This document shows positions 36,168 to 44,287 of a stretch of 64,000 bases of DNA, piece by piece. The DNA comes from Actinobacteria bacterium OV320. Its GTDB lineage: Bacteria; Actinomycetota; Actinomycetes; Streptomycetales; Streptomycetaceae. The notes under the pieces were generated by a model that worked only from the letters and a program-made list of their open reading frames with translations, ran no database searches and was not told where the DNA came from. The position numbers were made by a program, and so were the translations under genes. Each line of letters opens with the position of its first letter. Position 1 is the first letter of the stretch. Location of the stretch: contig LJCX01000034.1 in the NCBI GenBank assembly GCA_001298545.1, positions 186,001-250,000 of the forward strand, read 5' to 3'.

Positions 36168-37420
36168 GGCCGCACGAGATTCCGCAGGTCGGCGAAGCGT
36201 CGCTCGCCGATGCCGTTGACCTCGCGCAGTTCGTCCACCGATCGGAAACCGCCGTGCTGCGCCCGGTAGTCGATGATGTGCTGCGCCAGCACGGGGCCGA
36301 CGCCCGGCAGCGTGTCGAACTGGTCCACGGTGGCCGTGTTGAGAGAGACGGGCGCCGGGGGCCCGGCTCCCGCGCCGGCACCGGTGGAGCCCGCCGCCGC
36401 CGACCCCGCTCCGGTCCCGGCGGCTCCGGTCTGCGGGGCGGGGGCACCGACGACGACCTGCTCCCCGTCCACGAGAAAACGCGCGCGGTTGAGACCGTCG
36501 GTGTCGGTGCCCGGTCGCACACCCCCGGCCGCGCCCAGTGCGTCGACCACCCGTGAACCGGCCGGGAGTCGGTGGATGCCGGGCTTTCGCACCTTGCCGC
36601 TGACGTCCACCACGATCTCGGCCCCGACCGTGCTGCCGACGCCCGGCGGACCTGCCGAAGGGGCGGGCCCGGCAGCGGAGTTCAGCTCTCCCGCCTCGTA
36701 GGGCGCGGCGGCTCGCACCACCTCCGGTGCCCGCACCGGCTGAGCCCGGCCGACCCAGAAGTGCTGCACGGCGAAGGCGGCGACGACGACGAGCAGCACC
36801 GAGAGCGCGAGCACACTCCTGCGTTCCAGTCCGCAGCGCGCCAGCAGCCACACCGGCATCCGCTCCCGCAGAGCTAGCCCCACCCGCTCCTGCCAGGGCC
36901 CGACGACACGAGGAGCACGCCCCTCACGCATCTCATCGCCGTCGCCGCCGCCGCCATCGCCGCCGATACCGATACTGATGCCGCTGTCGCTGTCGCTGTC
37001 GCTGTTGCTGTTGCTGTCGCTGCCGGCATCGACAGCGGCGTGCGTTTCGCCCTCGCCGTCGGCCACATCTACCTGCGGCGCGCCCGACCTCTTCAGAACA
37101 CCCGGGGCAACAGGCACCCCCGCCGCCACCGCCACTGCCCCACCCGACGACTCCGACGCACCACCCAGGACAGCACCCTCAGCATCCCCGCCATCCCCAC
37201 CGCCGCCACCCGGCGGCCCCATCCCCATCTCTCCTTGCTCCCGGGGCCGTTCGGCGAAGAGCACCTTCGCCCGGCGGCGGATCTCCTCCGCCGAGGCGTG
37301 CCGGGGTCCGGTCCGACGGGCGCCAGGAGGACGGAGGCGGTGCGAACGGCCGTCGGAGCCGGGGCCCCGGCCGGGGCCGCTGGTCGCGTTCGGGCTGCGT
37401 GGACGTGATCGAAGTGCCAT
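36164..37420 (-). CDS. comEA: ComEA-like helix-hairpin-helix DNA-binding protein
   Basis: 418 residues. A long cytoplasmic N-terminal region with low-complexity parts (a Ser-Asp/Asn stretch SDSNSNSDSDSDSG coded by hexamer repeats near 36960-37020, plus Gly-rich runs), one membrane segment (RSVLALSVLLVVVAAFAVQHFW), a SLBB domain (EIVVDVSGKVRKPGIHRLPAGSRVVDAL) and a C-terminal helix-hairpin-helix pair (SLNTATVDQFDTLPGVGPVLAQHIIDYR, GIGERRFADLRNLV). ComEA binds incoming DNA for ComEC. ATG 37420 is the likely start. The cytoplasmic extension is unusually long for ComEA. Confidence 0.88.
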   Translation of the reverse strand: MALRSRPRSPNATSGPGRGPGSDGRSHRLRPPGARRTGPRHASAEEIRRRAKVLFAERPREQGEMGMGPPGGGGGDGGDAEGAVLGGASESSGGAVAVAAGVPVAPGVLKRSGAPQVDVADGEGETHAAVDAGSDSNSNSDSDSDSGISIGIGGDGGGGDGDEMREGRAPRVVGPWQERVGLALRERMPVWLLARCGLERRSVLALSVLLVVVAAFAVQHFWVGRAQPVRAPEVVRAAAPYEAGELNSAAGPAPSAGPPGVGSTVGAEIVVDVSGKVRKPGIHRLPAGSRVVDALGAAGGVRPGTDTDGLNRARFLVDGEQVVVGAPAPQTGAAGTGAGSAAAGSTGAGAGAGPPAPVSLNTATVDQFDTLPGVGPVLAQHIIDYRAQHGGFRSVDELREVNGIGERRFADLRNLVRP

Positions 37421-37503
37421 GCGACGAGGATCGGACACTTCGCCGCATCGCGATGATCTTGCTCAATTTCCGTGGATGAACACCCAGTTGTGGATAACTC
37501 CAC

Positions 37504-37533
37504 CACTCACACGAGTGAGCACTCACACGAGTG
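37504..37533. promoter_or_regulatory. Two tandem 14-bp palindromes upstream of comEA
   Basis: CACTC-ACAC-GAGTG occurs twice, at 37504-37517 and 37520-37533, 16 bases apart. Each is a perfect inverted repeat. They lie 85-110 bases before comEA and just past the degV stop, so they could be a paired repressor site for comEA-comEC. The half-sites resemble CIRCE but the 4-base spacing is wrong for HrcA. Confidence 0.5.
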
Positions 37534-37537
37534 CGCA

Positions 37538-37585
37538 GAGCCGTCAGCGGGCCGAGCCGTCGGCGTGCCGAGCCGTCAGCGCGGC
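37538..37585. repeat. Three 16-bp direct repeats spanning the degV stop codon
   Basis: GAGCCGTCAGCGGGCC, GAGCCGTCGGCGTGCC and GAGCCGTCAGCGCGGC lie head to tail. The degV stop (37576-37578) falls inside the third copy. Confidence 0.85.
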
Positions 37586-38421
37586 GAGACCACGACGCCC
37601 AGCAGCCCCGGTCCGGTGTGCGCCCCGATCACCGCGCCGACCTCGCTCACATGCAGGTCGGCGAGTCCGGGCACGCGGGACCGCAGACGGTCGGCGAGCG
37701 CGGACGCCCGGTCGGGGGCGGCGAGATGGTGCACGGCGATGTCGACCGACCCGCTGCCCGCCCGCTCCGCGCCGAGCTCCTCCAGGCGGGCGATCGCCTT
37801 CGACGCCGTCCGTACCTTCTCGAGCAGGTCGATGCGCCCCCCGCTCAGCTGGAGCAGCGGCTTCACCGCGAGCGCGGAGCCCAACAGGGCCTGGGCGGCG
37901 CCGATCCGGCCGCCGCGGCGCAGGTACTCCAGGGTGTCGACGTAGAAGTAGGCGGAGGTGCCGGCGGCCCGTTTCTCCGCCGCGCTGACCGCCTCGTCGA
38001 CCGTGCCGCCCGCGTCGGCGACCTCGGCCGCCGCGAGCGCGCAGAAGCCGAGCGCCATCGCGACCATGCCGGTGTCCACCACCCGTACCGGTACCGGCGC
38101 CTCACGCGCCGCGACCACCGCCGCGTCGTAGGTGCCGGACAGTTCGGCGGAGAGGTGCAGTGAGACGATGCCGGTGGCACCGGATTCGGCGATCCTGCGA
38201 TATGTCTCGGCGAAGAGCTGGGGGCTGGGACGCGAGGTGGTGACGGAGCGTCGCTTCTGCAAGGCCTGGGCGAGGGAACGGGTGGAGATCTCGTTGCCCT
38301 CTTCAAGAGCCTGGTCGCCGAGGACGACGGTCAGGGGCACCGAGGTGATGCCGTGACGCTCCATCGTCCGCTGCGGCAAGTAGGCCGTTGAATCCGTGAC
38401 GATCGCGACATGGCGGGACAT
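37576..38421 (-). CDS. DegV-family fatty-acid-binding protein
   Basis: 281 residues. HVAIVTDSTAYLPQ at the N-terminus, TSRPSPQLFAETYRRIAESG with the TSxPSP lipid-head-group motif, IVSLHLSAELSGTYDAAVVAA, VRVVDTGMVAMALGF and YFYVDTLEYLRRGGRIGAAQALLGSALAVKPLLQL are DegV landmarks. DegV proteins bind a fatty acid and act as FakB, the partner of the fatty-acid kinase FakA. No fakA is seen nearby. ATG 38421 lies 7 bases after TAACCT, consistent with a leaderless mRNA. Confidence 0.9.
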   Translation of the reverse strand: MSRHVAIVTDSTAYLPQRTMERHGITSVPLTVVLGDQALEEGNEISTRSLAQALQKRRSVTTSRPSPQLFAETYRRIAESGATGIVSLHLSAELSGTYDAAVVAAREAPVPVRVVDTGMVAMALGFCALAAAEVADAGGTVDEAVSAAEKRAAGTSAYFYVDTLEYLRRGGRIGAAQALLGSALAVKPLLQLSGGRIDLLEKVRTASKAIARLEELGAERAGSGSVDIAVHHLAAPDRASALADRLRSRVPGLADLHVSEVGAVIGAHTGPGLLGVVVSPR

Positions 38422-38428
38422 GACCTGG

Positions 38429-38434
38429 AGGTTA
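38429..38434 (-). promoter_or_regulatory. Leaderless -10 box of degV
   Basis: TAACCT on the minus strand lies 7 bases before ATG 38421. Confidence 0.4.
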
Positions 38435-38534
38435 CCTGCCGTAGCCCCCGTGCGGCAGCCCGGCCCCTCGCAGCTGGACCGCCCTTGACCGAATCCAGTA
38501 CCACGCCTGACGGCACCTGATCCAGGACCCCGAG

Positions 38535-38582
38535 CCTGAGGAACCGGGGCCCGGAGGGCAGGAATCCGGCCCCGGCCTCAGG
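38535..38582 (-). terminator. Terminator hairpin at the end of the 38578 gene
   Basis: CCTGAGG pairs with CCTCAGG and CCGGGGCC with GGCCCCGG, giving a two-segment stem. The stop codon of the minus-strand gene lies inside the first arm to be transcribed. Confidence 0.6.
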
Positions 38583-39318
38583 TGGTGCTCTCGGGGCGCG
38601 GCTTCTTCTGCCACGGGTAGGCGGGGCGCGGTCCCGGTGGGGTGATGGCGGGCCGGGTCGGCTCCTGCGGCGTGCGTGCGCCGGGTGTCTCCGGCCACGT
38701 CTGTCCTTGCGCCGCACCGTCGGCGGCCGGTGCCTCGGGCCACGGGGGCGGCGGCGTCTGCGTGGAGGAGTCCGACGTGGTCCAGTGGCGAAGAGCACCG
38801 GCCTCGACGTCGATCTGGGCGCTCAGGGAGTCGAGGTCGTCGTCCGCGAAACGGCGGGCCCGGTCGCGGGCCGCCCAGCGCAGCGAGTCCGCCGATCCCA
38901 CCACGCGCTCGGTGCGCTCGCGCAGTGAGGGCAGCCGAGCGGCGAGCGTCGCCCGGTCCGGTTCCGATTCCAGGCGCTTGAGCTCGGTGTCCAGTTCGTG
39001 TCCGTGCGCGCTGAGCCTGTGGAACAGGGCGAGGGACTCCTTGAGGGACTCGTCCTCGGTGACGCCCGCGTGCAGCGCGTCCTGGGTGGCCCGCATCGAG
39101 GTGCGCAGCTTGAGCCTCAGCTGGGCGATCTCGCCGGCCGGTCCGAACTGGGTGAAGGACTTGGCCCGCAGAGTGTGGTCCTCGACCGTGCGCCTGGCCT
39201 GGTCGATGGTGCGGTCGACGCCCCGCTTGGCGGCGCCGATCACCTTCACGGTGGCGTAGGCGCCGAGCACCACAAAGAGCACGAAGAGCAGGGCGACTAC
39301 TGCGATCACTGCTTCCAC
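38578..39318 (-). CDS. Single-pass membrane protein with coiled-coil region
   Basis: 246 residues. An N-terminal membrane segment (VEAVIAVVALLFVLFVVLGAYATVKVI) is followed by about 130 residues of charged helix with heptad-like spacing (RTIDQARRTVEDHTLRAKSF, LRLKLRTSMRATQDALHAG, LDTELKRLESEPDRATLAARLPSLRERTERV) and a Pro-rich tail. No family recognised; it resembles other actinobacterial membrane-tethered coiled coils. The GTG start at 39318 is supported by GGAGGAG three bases upstream; a longer frame to 39360 lacks a ribosome site. Confidence 0.7.
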   Translation of the reverse strand: MEAVIAVVALLFVLFVVLGAYATVKVIGAAKRGVDRTIDQARRTVEDHTLRAKSFTQFGPAGEIAQLRLKLRTSMRATQDALHAGVTEDESLKESLALFHRLSAHGHELDTELKRLESEPDRATLAARLPSLRERTERVVGSADSLRWAARDRARRFADDDLDSLSAQIDVEAGALRHWTTSDSSTQTPPPPWPEAPAADGAAQGQTWPETPGARTPQEPTRPAITPPGPRPAYPWQKKPRPESTT

Positions 39319-39392
39319 GAGCTCCTCCTCCGGTCTGCCACGACACATCCGGCGCCGCACGGGGCACGCCGCACTTCAAACGGTAAACGAGA

Positions 39393-39433
39393 CGGGCAGG
39401 CTCGGAGTTCCAGAAGAACCCCGAACCTGCCCG
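39393..39433 (-). terminator. Hairpin downstream of leuS
   Basis: CGGGCAGG pairs with CCTGCCCG around partly paired CTCGGAGTTC/GAACCCCGA. It lies between the leuS repeat region and the next minus-strand gene. Confidence 0.6.
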
Positions 39434-39499
39434 TAGGGGACTACCCGGAGCCGCACCCACCGGCCCGCGACACCCGGCCCGGCCGTGCGTACAGGCCGG

Positions 39500-39610
39500 T
39501 CACATGTCCAGCGTGGTCATACGCACAGCCGCACCCCGGTCATACGCACAGCCACAACCCGGTCATGATCGTCCGTACAGCCCGCTCATGCGTACCGCCC
39601 CGTCACGTTC
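39500..39610. repeat. Imperfect ~20-22-bp repeats after leuS
   Basis: GGTCATACGCACAGCC is present twice exactly (39516-39531 and 39538-39553), and diverged relatives (GTGCGTACAGGCCGGTCACA, CATGATCGTCCGTACAGCCCG, CATGCGTACCG) flank them. The stretch ends about 40 bases before the leuS stop. Confidence 0.65.
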
Positions 39611-39647
39611 AAGCCCGCGCCCGCTCAGGCGCCGCTCACGCTCACGC

Positions 39648-42542
39648 TCACGCCGGAACGATGTTCACGAGCTTCGGCGCCCGCACGATGACCTTGCGGA
39701 TACCGGCCCCGCCCAGTGCCTTCACGACACTCTCGTCGGCCAGCGCCACCTTCTCCAGCTCCTCGTCGGAGATCGCCGGGGACACTTCCAGGCGCGCCTT
39801 GACCTTGCCCTTGATCTGCACGACGCAGGTCACGCTCTCGTCCACGACGTACGCCGGGTCGGCGACCGGCAGGTCCCGGTGGACGACCGAGTCGGTGTGG
39901 CCCAGCCGGCGCCACAGCTCCTCGGCGATGTGCGGGGCCAGCGGGGCGACCAGCAGCACCAGGGGCTCGGCGACGGAACGCGGCAGCGGTCCGCCCGCCT
40001 TGGTCAGGTGGTTGTTCAGCTCGGTGATCTTGGCGATGGCGGTGTTGAAGCGCAGACCCTCCAGGTCCTGGCGCACTCCGTCGATCGCCTTGTGCAGGGC
40101 CCGCAGGGTGTCCACGTCGATGTCGGCGTCCTCGACCTCGACAACGCTCAGCTCGCCGGTGGTCTCGTCGACGACGTTGCGCCACAGTCGCTGCAGCAGG
40201 CGGTACTGACCCACCACCGCGCGCGTGTCCCACGGCCGCGACACGTCCAGCGGGCCCATCGCCATCTCGTACAGGCGCAGGGTGTCGGCGCCGTACTCGA
40301 CGCAGATCTCGTCCGGAGTGACCGCGTTCTTCAGGGACTTGCCCATCTTGCCCAGCAGGCGGCTGACCTTCTCGCCCTGGTGGAAGTACGCGCCGTCGCG
40401 CTCCTCCACCTCGGCGGCCGGCACCGGGAAGCCGCGGCTGTCGCGGTAGACGTAGGCCTGGATCATGCCCTGGTTGAACAGCTTGTGGAACGGCTCCGCG
40501 GAGGAGACGTGTCCCAGGTCGAACAGGACCTTGGACCAGAAGCGCGCGTACAGCAGGTGCAGCACGGCATGCTCGGCGCCGCCGACGTACAGGTCGACAC
40601 CGCCGTGCGGCTGACCCTCGCGGGGGCCCATCCAGTACTGCTCGATCTCCGGGTCGACCAGCTTCTCGCTGTTGTGCGGGTCCAGGTAGCGCAGCTCGTA
40701 CCAGCAGGAACCGGCCCAGTTGGGCATGGTGTTGGTCTCGCGGCGGTACCTGCGCGGACCGTTGCCGTCGCCCAGGTCCAGGGTGACGTTCACCCAGTCC
40801 TCGTTGCGTGACAGCGGCGTCTCCGGGGAGGTGTCCGCGTCGTCCGGGTCGAAGGTGCGGGGCGAGTAGTCCTCGACCTCGGGCAGCTCCAGGGGCAGCA
40901 TCGACTCGGGCAGCGAGTGGGCGACGCCGTCCTCGTCGTAGACGATCGGGAAGGGCTCGCCCCAGTAGCGCTGGCGGCTGAACAGCCAGTCGCGCAGGCG
41001 GAAGTTGACGGTGCCCTCGCCGATGCCCTTGCGGGCCAGCCACTCGGTGATGCGGGCCTTGGCGTCGACGACACTCAGGCCGTCCAGCGAGATCTCCTCG
41101 TTGGACGAGGCGATGATCTTCGCGTCGTACGACCCGAAGGCGTTCTCCCACGTCGACGTGTCGGTGCCCCGGCCGTCGGTCGGCTCGACGATGCAGTGGA
41201 TCGGCAGCTCGAAGGCGCGCGCGAACTCGAAGTCGCGCTGGTCGCCCGCCGGAACGGCCATGATCGCGCCGGTGCCGTAGCCCATCAGCACGTAGTCGGC
41301 GATGAAGACGGGGACCTGCTCGCCGTTGACCGGGTTGGTGGCGTACACGCCGGTGAAGACGCCGGTCTTGTCCTTGGCCTCGGCCTGGCGCTCGACGTCG
41401 GACTTCGACGCGGCCTGCGCCCGGTACGCGGCGACGGCCTCGGCCGGGGACGCGTGGCCGCCGGTCCAGACGTCGTGCGTGCCCTCGGGCCAGGCGTCCG
41501 GGGTGAACTTGTCGACCAGCGGGTGCTCGGGCGCCAGGACCATGTAGGTCGCGCCGAACAGGGTGTCCGGGCGCGTGGTGAAGACCGTGATGCGCTCGCC
41601 GTCCACGGGGAAGTCGACGCGGGCGCCCTCGGAGCGGCCGATCCAGTTGCGCTGCTGGAGCTTGATCGCCTCGGGCCAGTCCAGGGCGTCCAGGTCGTCC
41701 AGCAGGCGGTCCGCGTAGGCGGTGATGCGCATGTTCCACTGGCGCAGCTTGGCCTTGAAGACGGGGAAGTTGCCGCGCTCGGAACGGCCGTCGGCGGTGA
41801 CCTCCTCGTTGGCCAGCACGGTGCCCAGACCGGGGCACCAGTTGACCGGGGCGTCGGAGGCGTAGGCCAGGCGGTACTCGCTCAGGACGTCGGCGCGCTC
41901 GGTGGCGGTCAGCTCGTTCCACGCGCGCGTGTGGCCCGGTACGCCGCGCTCACCGGACTCGAACTGGGCGACCAGTTCGGCGATCGGACGGGCCTTGTCC
42001 GCCTCGTCGTCGTACCAGGAGTTGAAGATCTGCAGGAAGATCCACTGGGTCCACTTGTAGTAGTCCGGGTCGATCGTGGCGAACGACCGGCGCTTGTCGT
42101 GGCCCAGACCCAGCCGGCGCAGCTGGGACTTCATGTTGTTGATCGCCGCTTCGGTGGTGATCCGAGGGTGCTCGCCCGTCTGCACGGCGTGCTGCTCGGC
42201 GGGCAGGCCGAAGGCGTCGAAGCCCAGGGTGTGCAGGACGTTGTGGCCGGTCATGCGCTGGAAGCGTGCGAAGACGTCGGTCGCGATGTAGCCGAGGGGG
42301 TGGCCGACGTGCAGGCCCGCACCGGAGGGATACGGGAACATGTCCATGATGAACTTCTTGGGCCGGGCCACCAGCTCGGGGTCACCGGCCAGGTCGCCCT
42401 TCGGGTTCGGCGCGGCGTACGTACCCTCGGCGTCCCAGAAGTCCTGCCAGCGTGCCTCGATCTCGGCGGCCATGGCAGCCGTGTAGCGGTGCGGCGCGGC
42501 CTCCGCCGGTGCAGCGGCGGCAGCGGGGTTCGTCTCGCTCAT
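39648..42542 (-). CDS. leuS: Leucine-tRNA ligase
   Basis: 964 residues, class I synthetase. The HIGH-type motif is HVGHPLGY (about 78-85), the large CP1 editing domain follows with the T-rich VFTTRPDTLFGATYMVLAPEHP, and the KMSKS-type motif is KMGKS in LLGKMGKSLKN. The C-terminal anticodon-binding and LeuRS-specific domains are complete. It charges tRNA-Leu. ATG 42542 follows a GAGGACC site. Upstream lie a 12-codon leucine-rich leader peptide and an intrinsic terminator, so transcription is probably attenuated by leucyl-tRNA supply. Confidence 0.97.
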   Translation of the reverse strand: MSETNPAAAAAPAEAAPHRYTAAMAAEIEARWQDFWDAEGTYAAPNPKGDLAGDPELVARPKKFIMDMFPYPSGAGLHVGHPLGYIATDVFARFQRMTGHNVLHTLGFDAFGLPAEQHAVQTGEHPRITTEAAINNMKSQLRRLGLGHDKRRSFATIDPDYYKWTQWIFLQIFNSWYDDEADKARPIAELVAQFESGERGVPGHTRAWNELTATERADVLSEYRLAYASDAPVNWCPGLGTVLANEEVTADGRSERGNFPVFKAKLRQWNMRITAYADRLLDDLDALDWPEAIKLQQRNWIGRSEGARVDFPVDGERITVFTTRPDTLFGATYMVLAPEHPLVDKFTPDAWPEGTHDVWTGGHASPAEAVAAYRAQAASKSDVERQAEAKDKTGVFTGVYATNPVNGEQVPVFIADYVLMGYGTGAIMAVPAGDQRDFEFARAFELPIHCIVEPTDGRGTDTSTWENAFGSYDAKIIASSNEEISLDGLSVVDAKARITEWLARKGIGEGTVNFRLRDWLFSRQRYWGEPFPIVYDEDGVAHSLPESMLPLELPEVEDYSPRTFDPDDADTSPETPLSRNEDWVNVTLDLGDGNGPRRYRRETNTMPNWAGSCWYELRYLDPHNSEKLVDPEIEQYWMGPREGQPHGGVDLYVGGAEHAVLHLLYARFWSKVLFDLGHVSSAEPFHKLFNQGMIQAYVYRDSRGFPVPAAEVEERDGAYFHQGEKVSRLLGKMGKSLKNAVTPDEICVEYGADTLRLYEMAMGPLDVSRPWDTRAVVGQYRLLQRLWRNVVDETTGELSVVEVEDADIDVDTLRALHKAIDGVRQDLEGLRFNTAIAKITELNNHLTKAGGPLPRSVAEPLVLLVAPLAPHIAEELWRRLGHTDSVVHRDLPVADPAYVVDESVTCVVQIKGKVKARLEVSPAISDEELEKVALADESVVKALGGAGIRKVIVRAPKLVNIVPA

Positions 42543-42596
42543 GGTCCTCAAAGCTCCATCGATCGTCTCTGCCAGCGGGTTGTCGTCCAGGAAACG

Positions 42597-42620
42597 AAAA
42601 ATCCCCTCGCACAGGAGGGG
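42597..42620 (-). terminator. Attenuator terminator in the leuS leader
   Basis: CCCCTC and GAGGGG form the stem; on the minus strand it is followed by ATTTTT. This is a textbook intrinsic terminator placed about 55 bases before leuS and about 48 bases after the leader-peptide stop, rare in Streptomyces for its clean T-run. Confidence 0.9.
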
Positions 42621-42667
42621 ACGCCGCGCCGATTCCGAACCGTCCGTTCACCGGCGGTCGGGACTGA

Positions 42668-42706
42668 TCAGCGCGGCTCGCTAAGCAGAAGGCGTACAGC
42701 ACGCAT
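42668..42706 (-). CDS. leuS leader peptide (leucine-rich)
   Basis: Twelve residues, MRAVRLLLSEPR, then TGA. Three consecutive leucine codons read CTT CTG CTT; CTT is a rare codon in this GC-rich genome, which would make ribosome stalling sensitive to leucyl-tRNA. A TACCCT box lies 6 bases before its ATG, so the leader is probably translated from the very 5' end of the mRNA. Downstream, CCGACCGCC/GGACGGTTCGG and GCCGCGC/GCGCGGC could form alternative pairings with or against the terminator. Classical attenuators have been predicted for leuS in some Streptomyces, so this fits a known scheme. Confidence 0.8.
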   Translation of the reverse strand: MRAVRLLLSEPR

Positions 42707-42712
42707 GGCGTT

Positions 42713-42718
42713 AGGGTA
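42713..42718 (-). promoter_or_regulatory. -10 box of the leuS transcript
   Basis: TACCCT on the minus strand lies 6 bases before the leader-peptide ATG. This places the transcription start at the leader peptide itself and the whole attenuator within the first 165 bases of mRNA. Confidence 0.55.
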
Positions 42719-42970
42719 CCGCAGGCCTTGAGCAAGCCGCGACGCTCGTACGTATGCATGGTCGCGACAACGTTGCTGCGACCAGAATGGCGAGGCCGGA
42801 ACTGAATCAAGGTCAAGGGTTACTTCGCGTAACAGTAGCTAAGGGACATCACAACAGCCACATTGTCGTTTGATAACAGCGCAATAACTCAAACCTCGTA
42901 CCCATCGGTATGGAGCCACTTAGAGTTCGGCAGCGGGACCGCTTTCCCGAAACTGCTCGGAGTTGCCCCC

Positions 42971-44287
42971 ATGAACCCTCGTCCTAGTAACAGCTCGCTT
43001 CCCAAGCCCGGCCGGTCGGTCTATGGGGTGGCGACAGCTGTCGCCCTGGTCCTCATACCCGTGGTCGTGCTGGTCGGCGGCGACCAGTTCCAGGCATTCC
43101 TGAACTTCGGTGCGGGCGTGCTGTCACTGGTATGTCTCACCTGCTCGGTCATCTGGGGCCTCGTCGCCCAGGACCGGCTCATCCTCAACACGCGTCAGCG
43201 GATCATCGCGCAGGCCATCCACCGCGTGACCGCCGTGGGCTCCATCGCCTTCCTCGTCGTCCACATCTCCGTCAAGCTGGTACTGCAGCACACCGTCCTG
43301 ATCGCCGCGCTGATCCCCTTCAGCCTCGGCATCAAGGGCACCGCCGGACTCATCGGCCTCGGCTCCCTGGCCGCCCTGCTCATGATCTTCGTCGGCATCA
43401 CCGGCGCACTGCGCAACCGCTTCTCCGCGCCCGCCGAGGTGGCCGCCCGCTGGCGCGCGATGCACATGCTGGCCTACCCGGCGCTGTGCGCGGCCCTGAT
43501 CCACGGCCTGTTCGCGGGGCGCGCGGCCAAGCCGTTCTTCATGGTCTCGTACGAGCTGTGCCTGGCCGGCGTCATGGCCGCCCTCGCCCTGCGTTCCGCC
43601 CCGCGCCCGTTCAAGCGCAAGGTCGCCGACCAAATCGCGGCGCTCCTCGGCACCCAGGAACGCTCGGCGATGGACGGCCTGGACGCGTCACGCGCGCGCC
43701 GGTCGGAGACCGGATCCTCCGCGCTGCCCGGCTACGAGGGCCGCTCCGGCCGCTCATCGCTGACCGACACGATGAGCTCCACCCGGATGTCCCCGCCGTC
43801 GTCGCCGCTGTACGACACGCCCGCGCCCGCCGCCCCGGAGCCGGCGAACGGTTTCGCGGCCGCCTATCGCGCCGTCAACACACCGCAACGCGGCCAGCAG
43901 CAGCCCTACGCGGCCGACCAGACGGCACGGATGAACCTGCCGTTCGACATCCAGGCCACCGAGGCCATCCCACGGGTCGACACCGGCGGCAGCACCTCGG
44001 GCAGCTGGCCGGTCCCGACCCCGCCGCCGGTCGGCGAGGCACCCCCGTCGGCCTACGACCCGCTCCAGGACACGGGATTCAACATCCCTGTCTACGACAA
44101 TTCGGGCACCGCCGGGTACGGCGGACGTGACGTGTACGACACCGGTGAGACGAACCCCCCTTTCGGGACGTACAACCAGAACGACACGTACAACAGCGGT
44201 CCCGCCAATGAACCATCACCTGGCTCGTCGTTCGACGCACCGGGTTCGGGCGAACCTTGGAACACGCCTTCCGGAGGCTATAGGTGA
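42971..44287 (+). CDS. Ferric-reductase-like di-heme membrane protein
   Basis: 438 residues. About six membrane helices (about 18-220), then a ~210-residue disordered Pro/Ser/Gly/Tyr-rich cytoplasmic tail. Two histidine pairs lie in membrane helices: H-X13-H in IHRVTAVGSIAFLVVHISV and H-X12-H in MHMLAYPALCAALIHGL. This is the spacing that binds two stacked b hemes in ferric reductases and NOX enzymes. The usual FAD/NAD domain is missing; instead the next gene, overlapping by GTGA, encodes a NuoF-ferredoxin fusion that can supply electrons. The electron acceptor is unknown. ATG 42971 follows a GGAG site. Confidence 0.75.
   Translation: MNPRPSNSSLPKPGRSVYGVATAVALVLIPVVVLVGGDQFQAFLNFGAGVLSLVCLTCSVIWGLVAQDRLILNTRQRIIAQAIHRVTAVGSIAFLVVHISVKLVLQHTVLIAALIPFSLGIKGTAGLIGLGSLAALLMIFVGITGALRNRFSAPAEVAARWRAMHMLAYPALCAALIHGLFAGRAAKPFFMVSYELCLAGVMAALALRSAPRPFKRKVADQIAALLGTQERSAMDGLDASRARRSETGSSALPGYEGRSGRSSLTDTMSSTRMSPPSSPLYDTPAPAAPEPANGFAAAYRAVNTPQRGQQQPYAADQTARMNLPFDIQATEAIPRVDTGGSTSGSWPVPTPPPVGEAPPSAYDPLQDTGFNIPVYDNSGTAGYGGRDVYDTGETNPPFGTYNQNDTYNSGPANEPSPGSSFDAPGSGEPWNTPSGGYR

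Noticed and set aside
33423..36851. ComEC extended to 1142 residues
   Set aside because: The extra N-terminal part overlaps comEA in another frame and is arginine/glycine-rich noise; ATG 36167 gives the normal ComEC start with ATGA coupling.
37504..37533. CIRCE-like operators upstream of comEA
   Set aside because: The CACTC/GAGTG half-sites resemble CIRCE, but the spacer is 4 bases instead of 9 and no chaperone gene follows.
42543..42720. T-box riboswitch upstream of leuS
   Set aside because: No TGGNACCGCG core or stem I specifier layout was found; the leader peptide and terminator explain the region better.
40917..42731. Long plus-strand reading frame opposite leuS
   Set aside because: Its composition (Gly/Val/Asp/Leu-rich, no motif) is typical of an antisense shadow of a GC-rich gene; leuS on the other strand is unambiguous.
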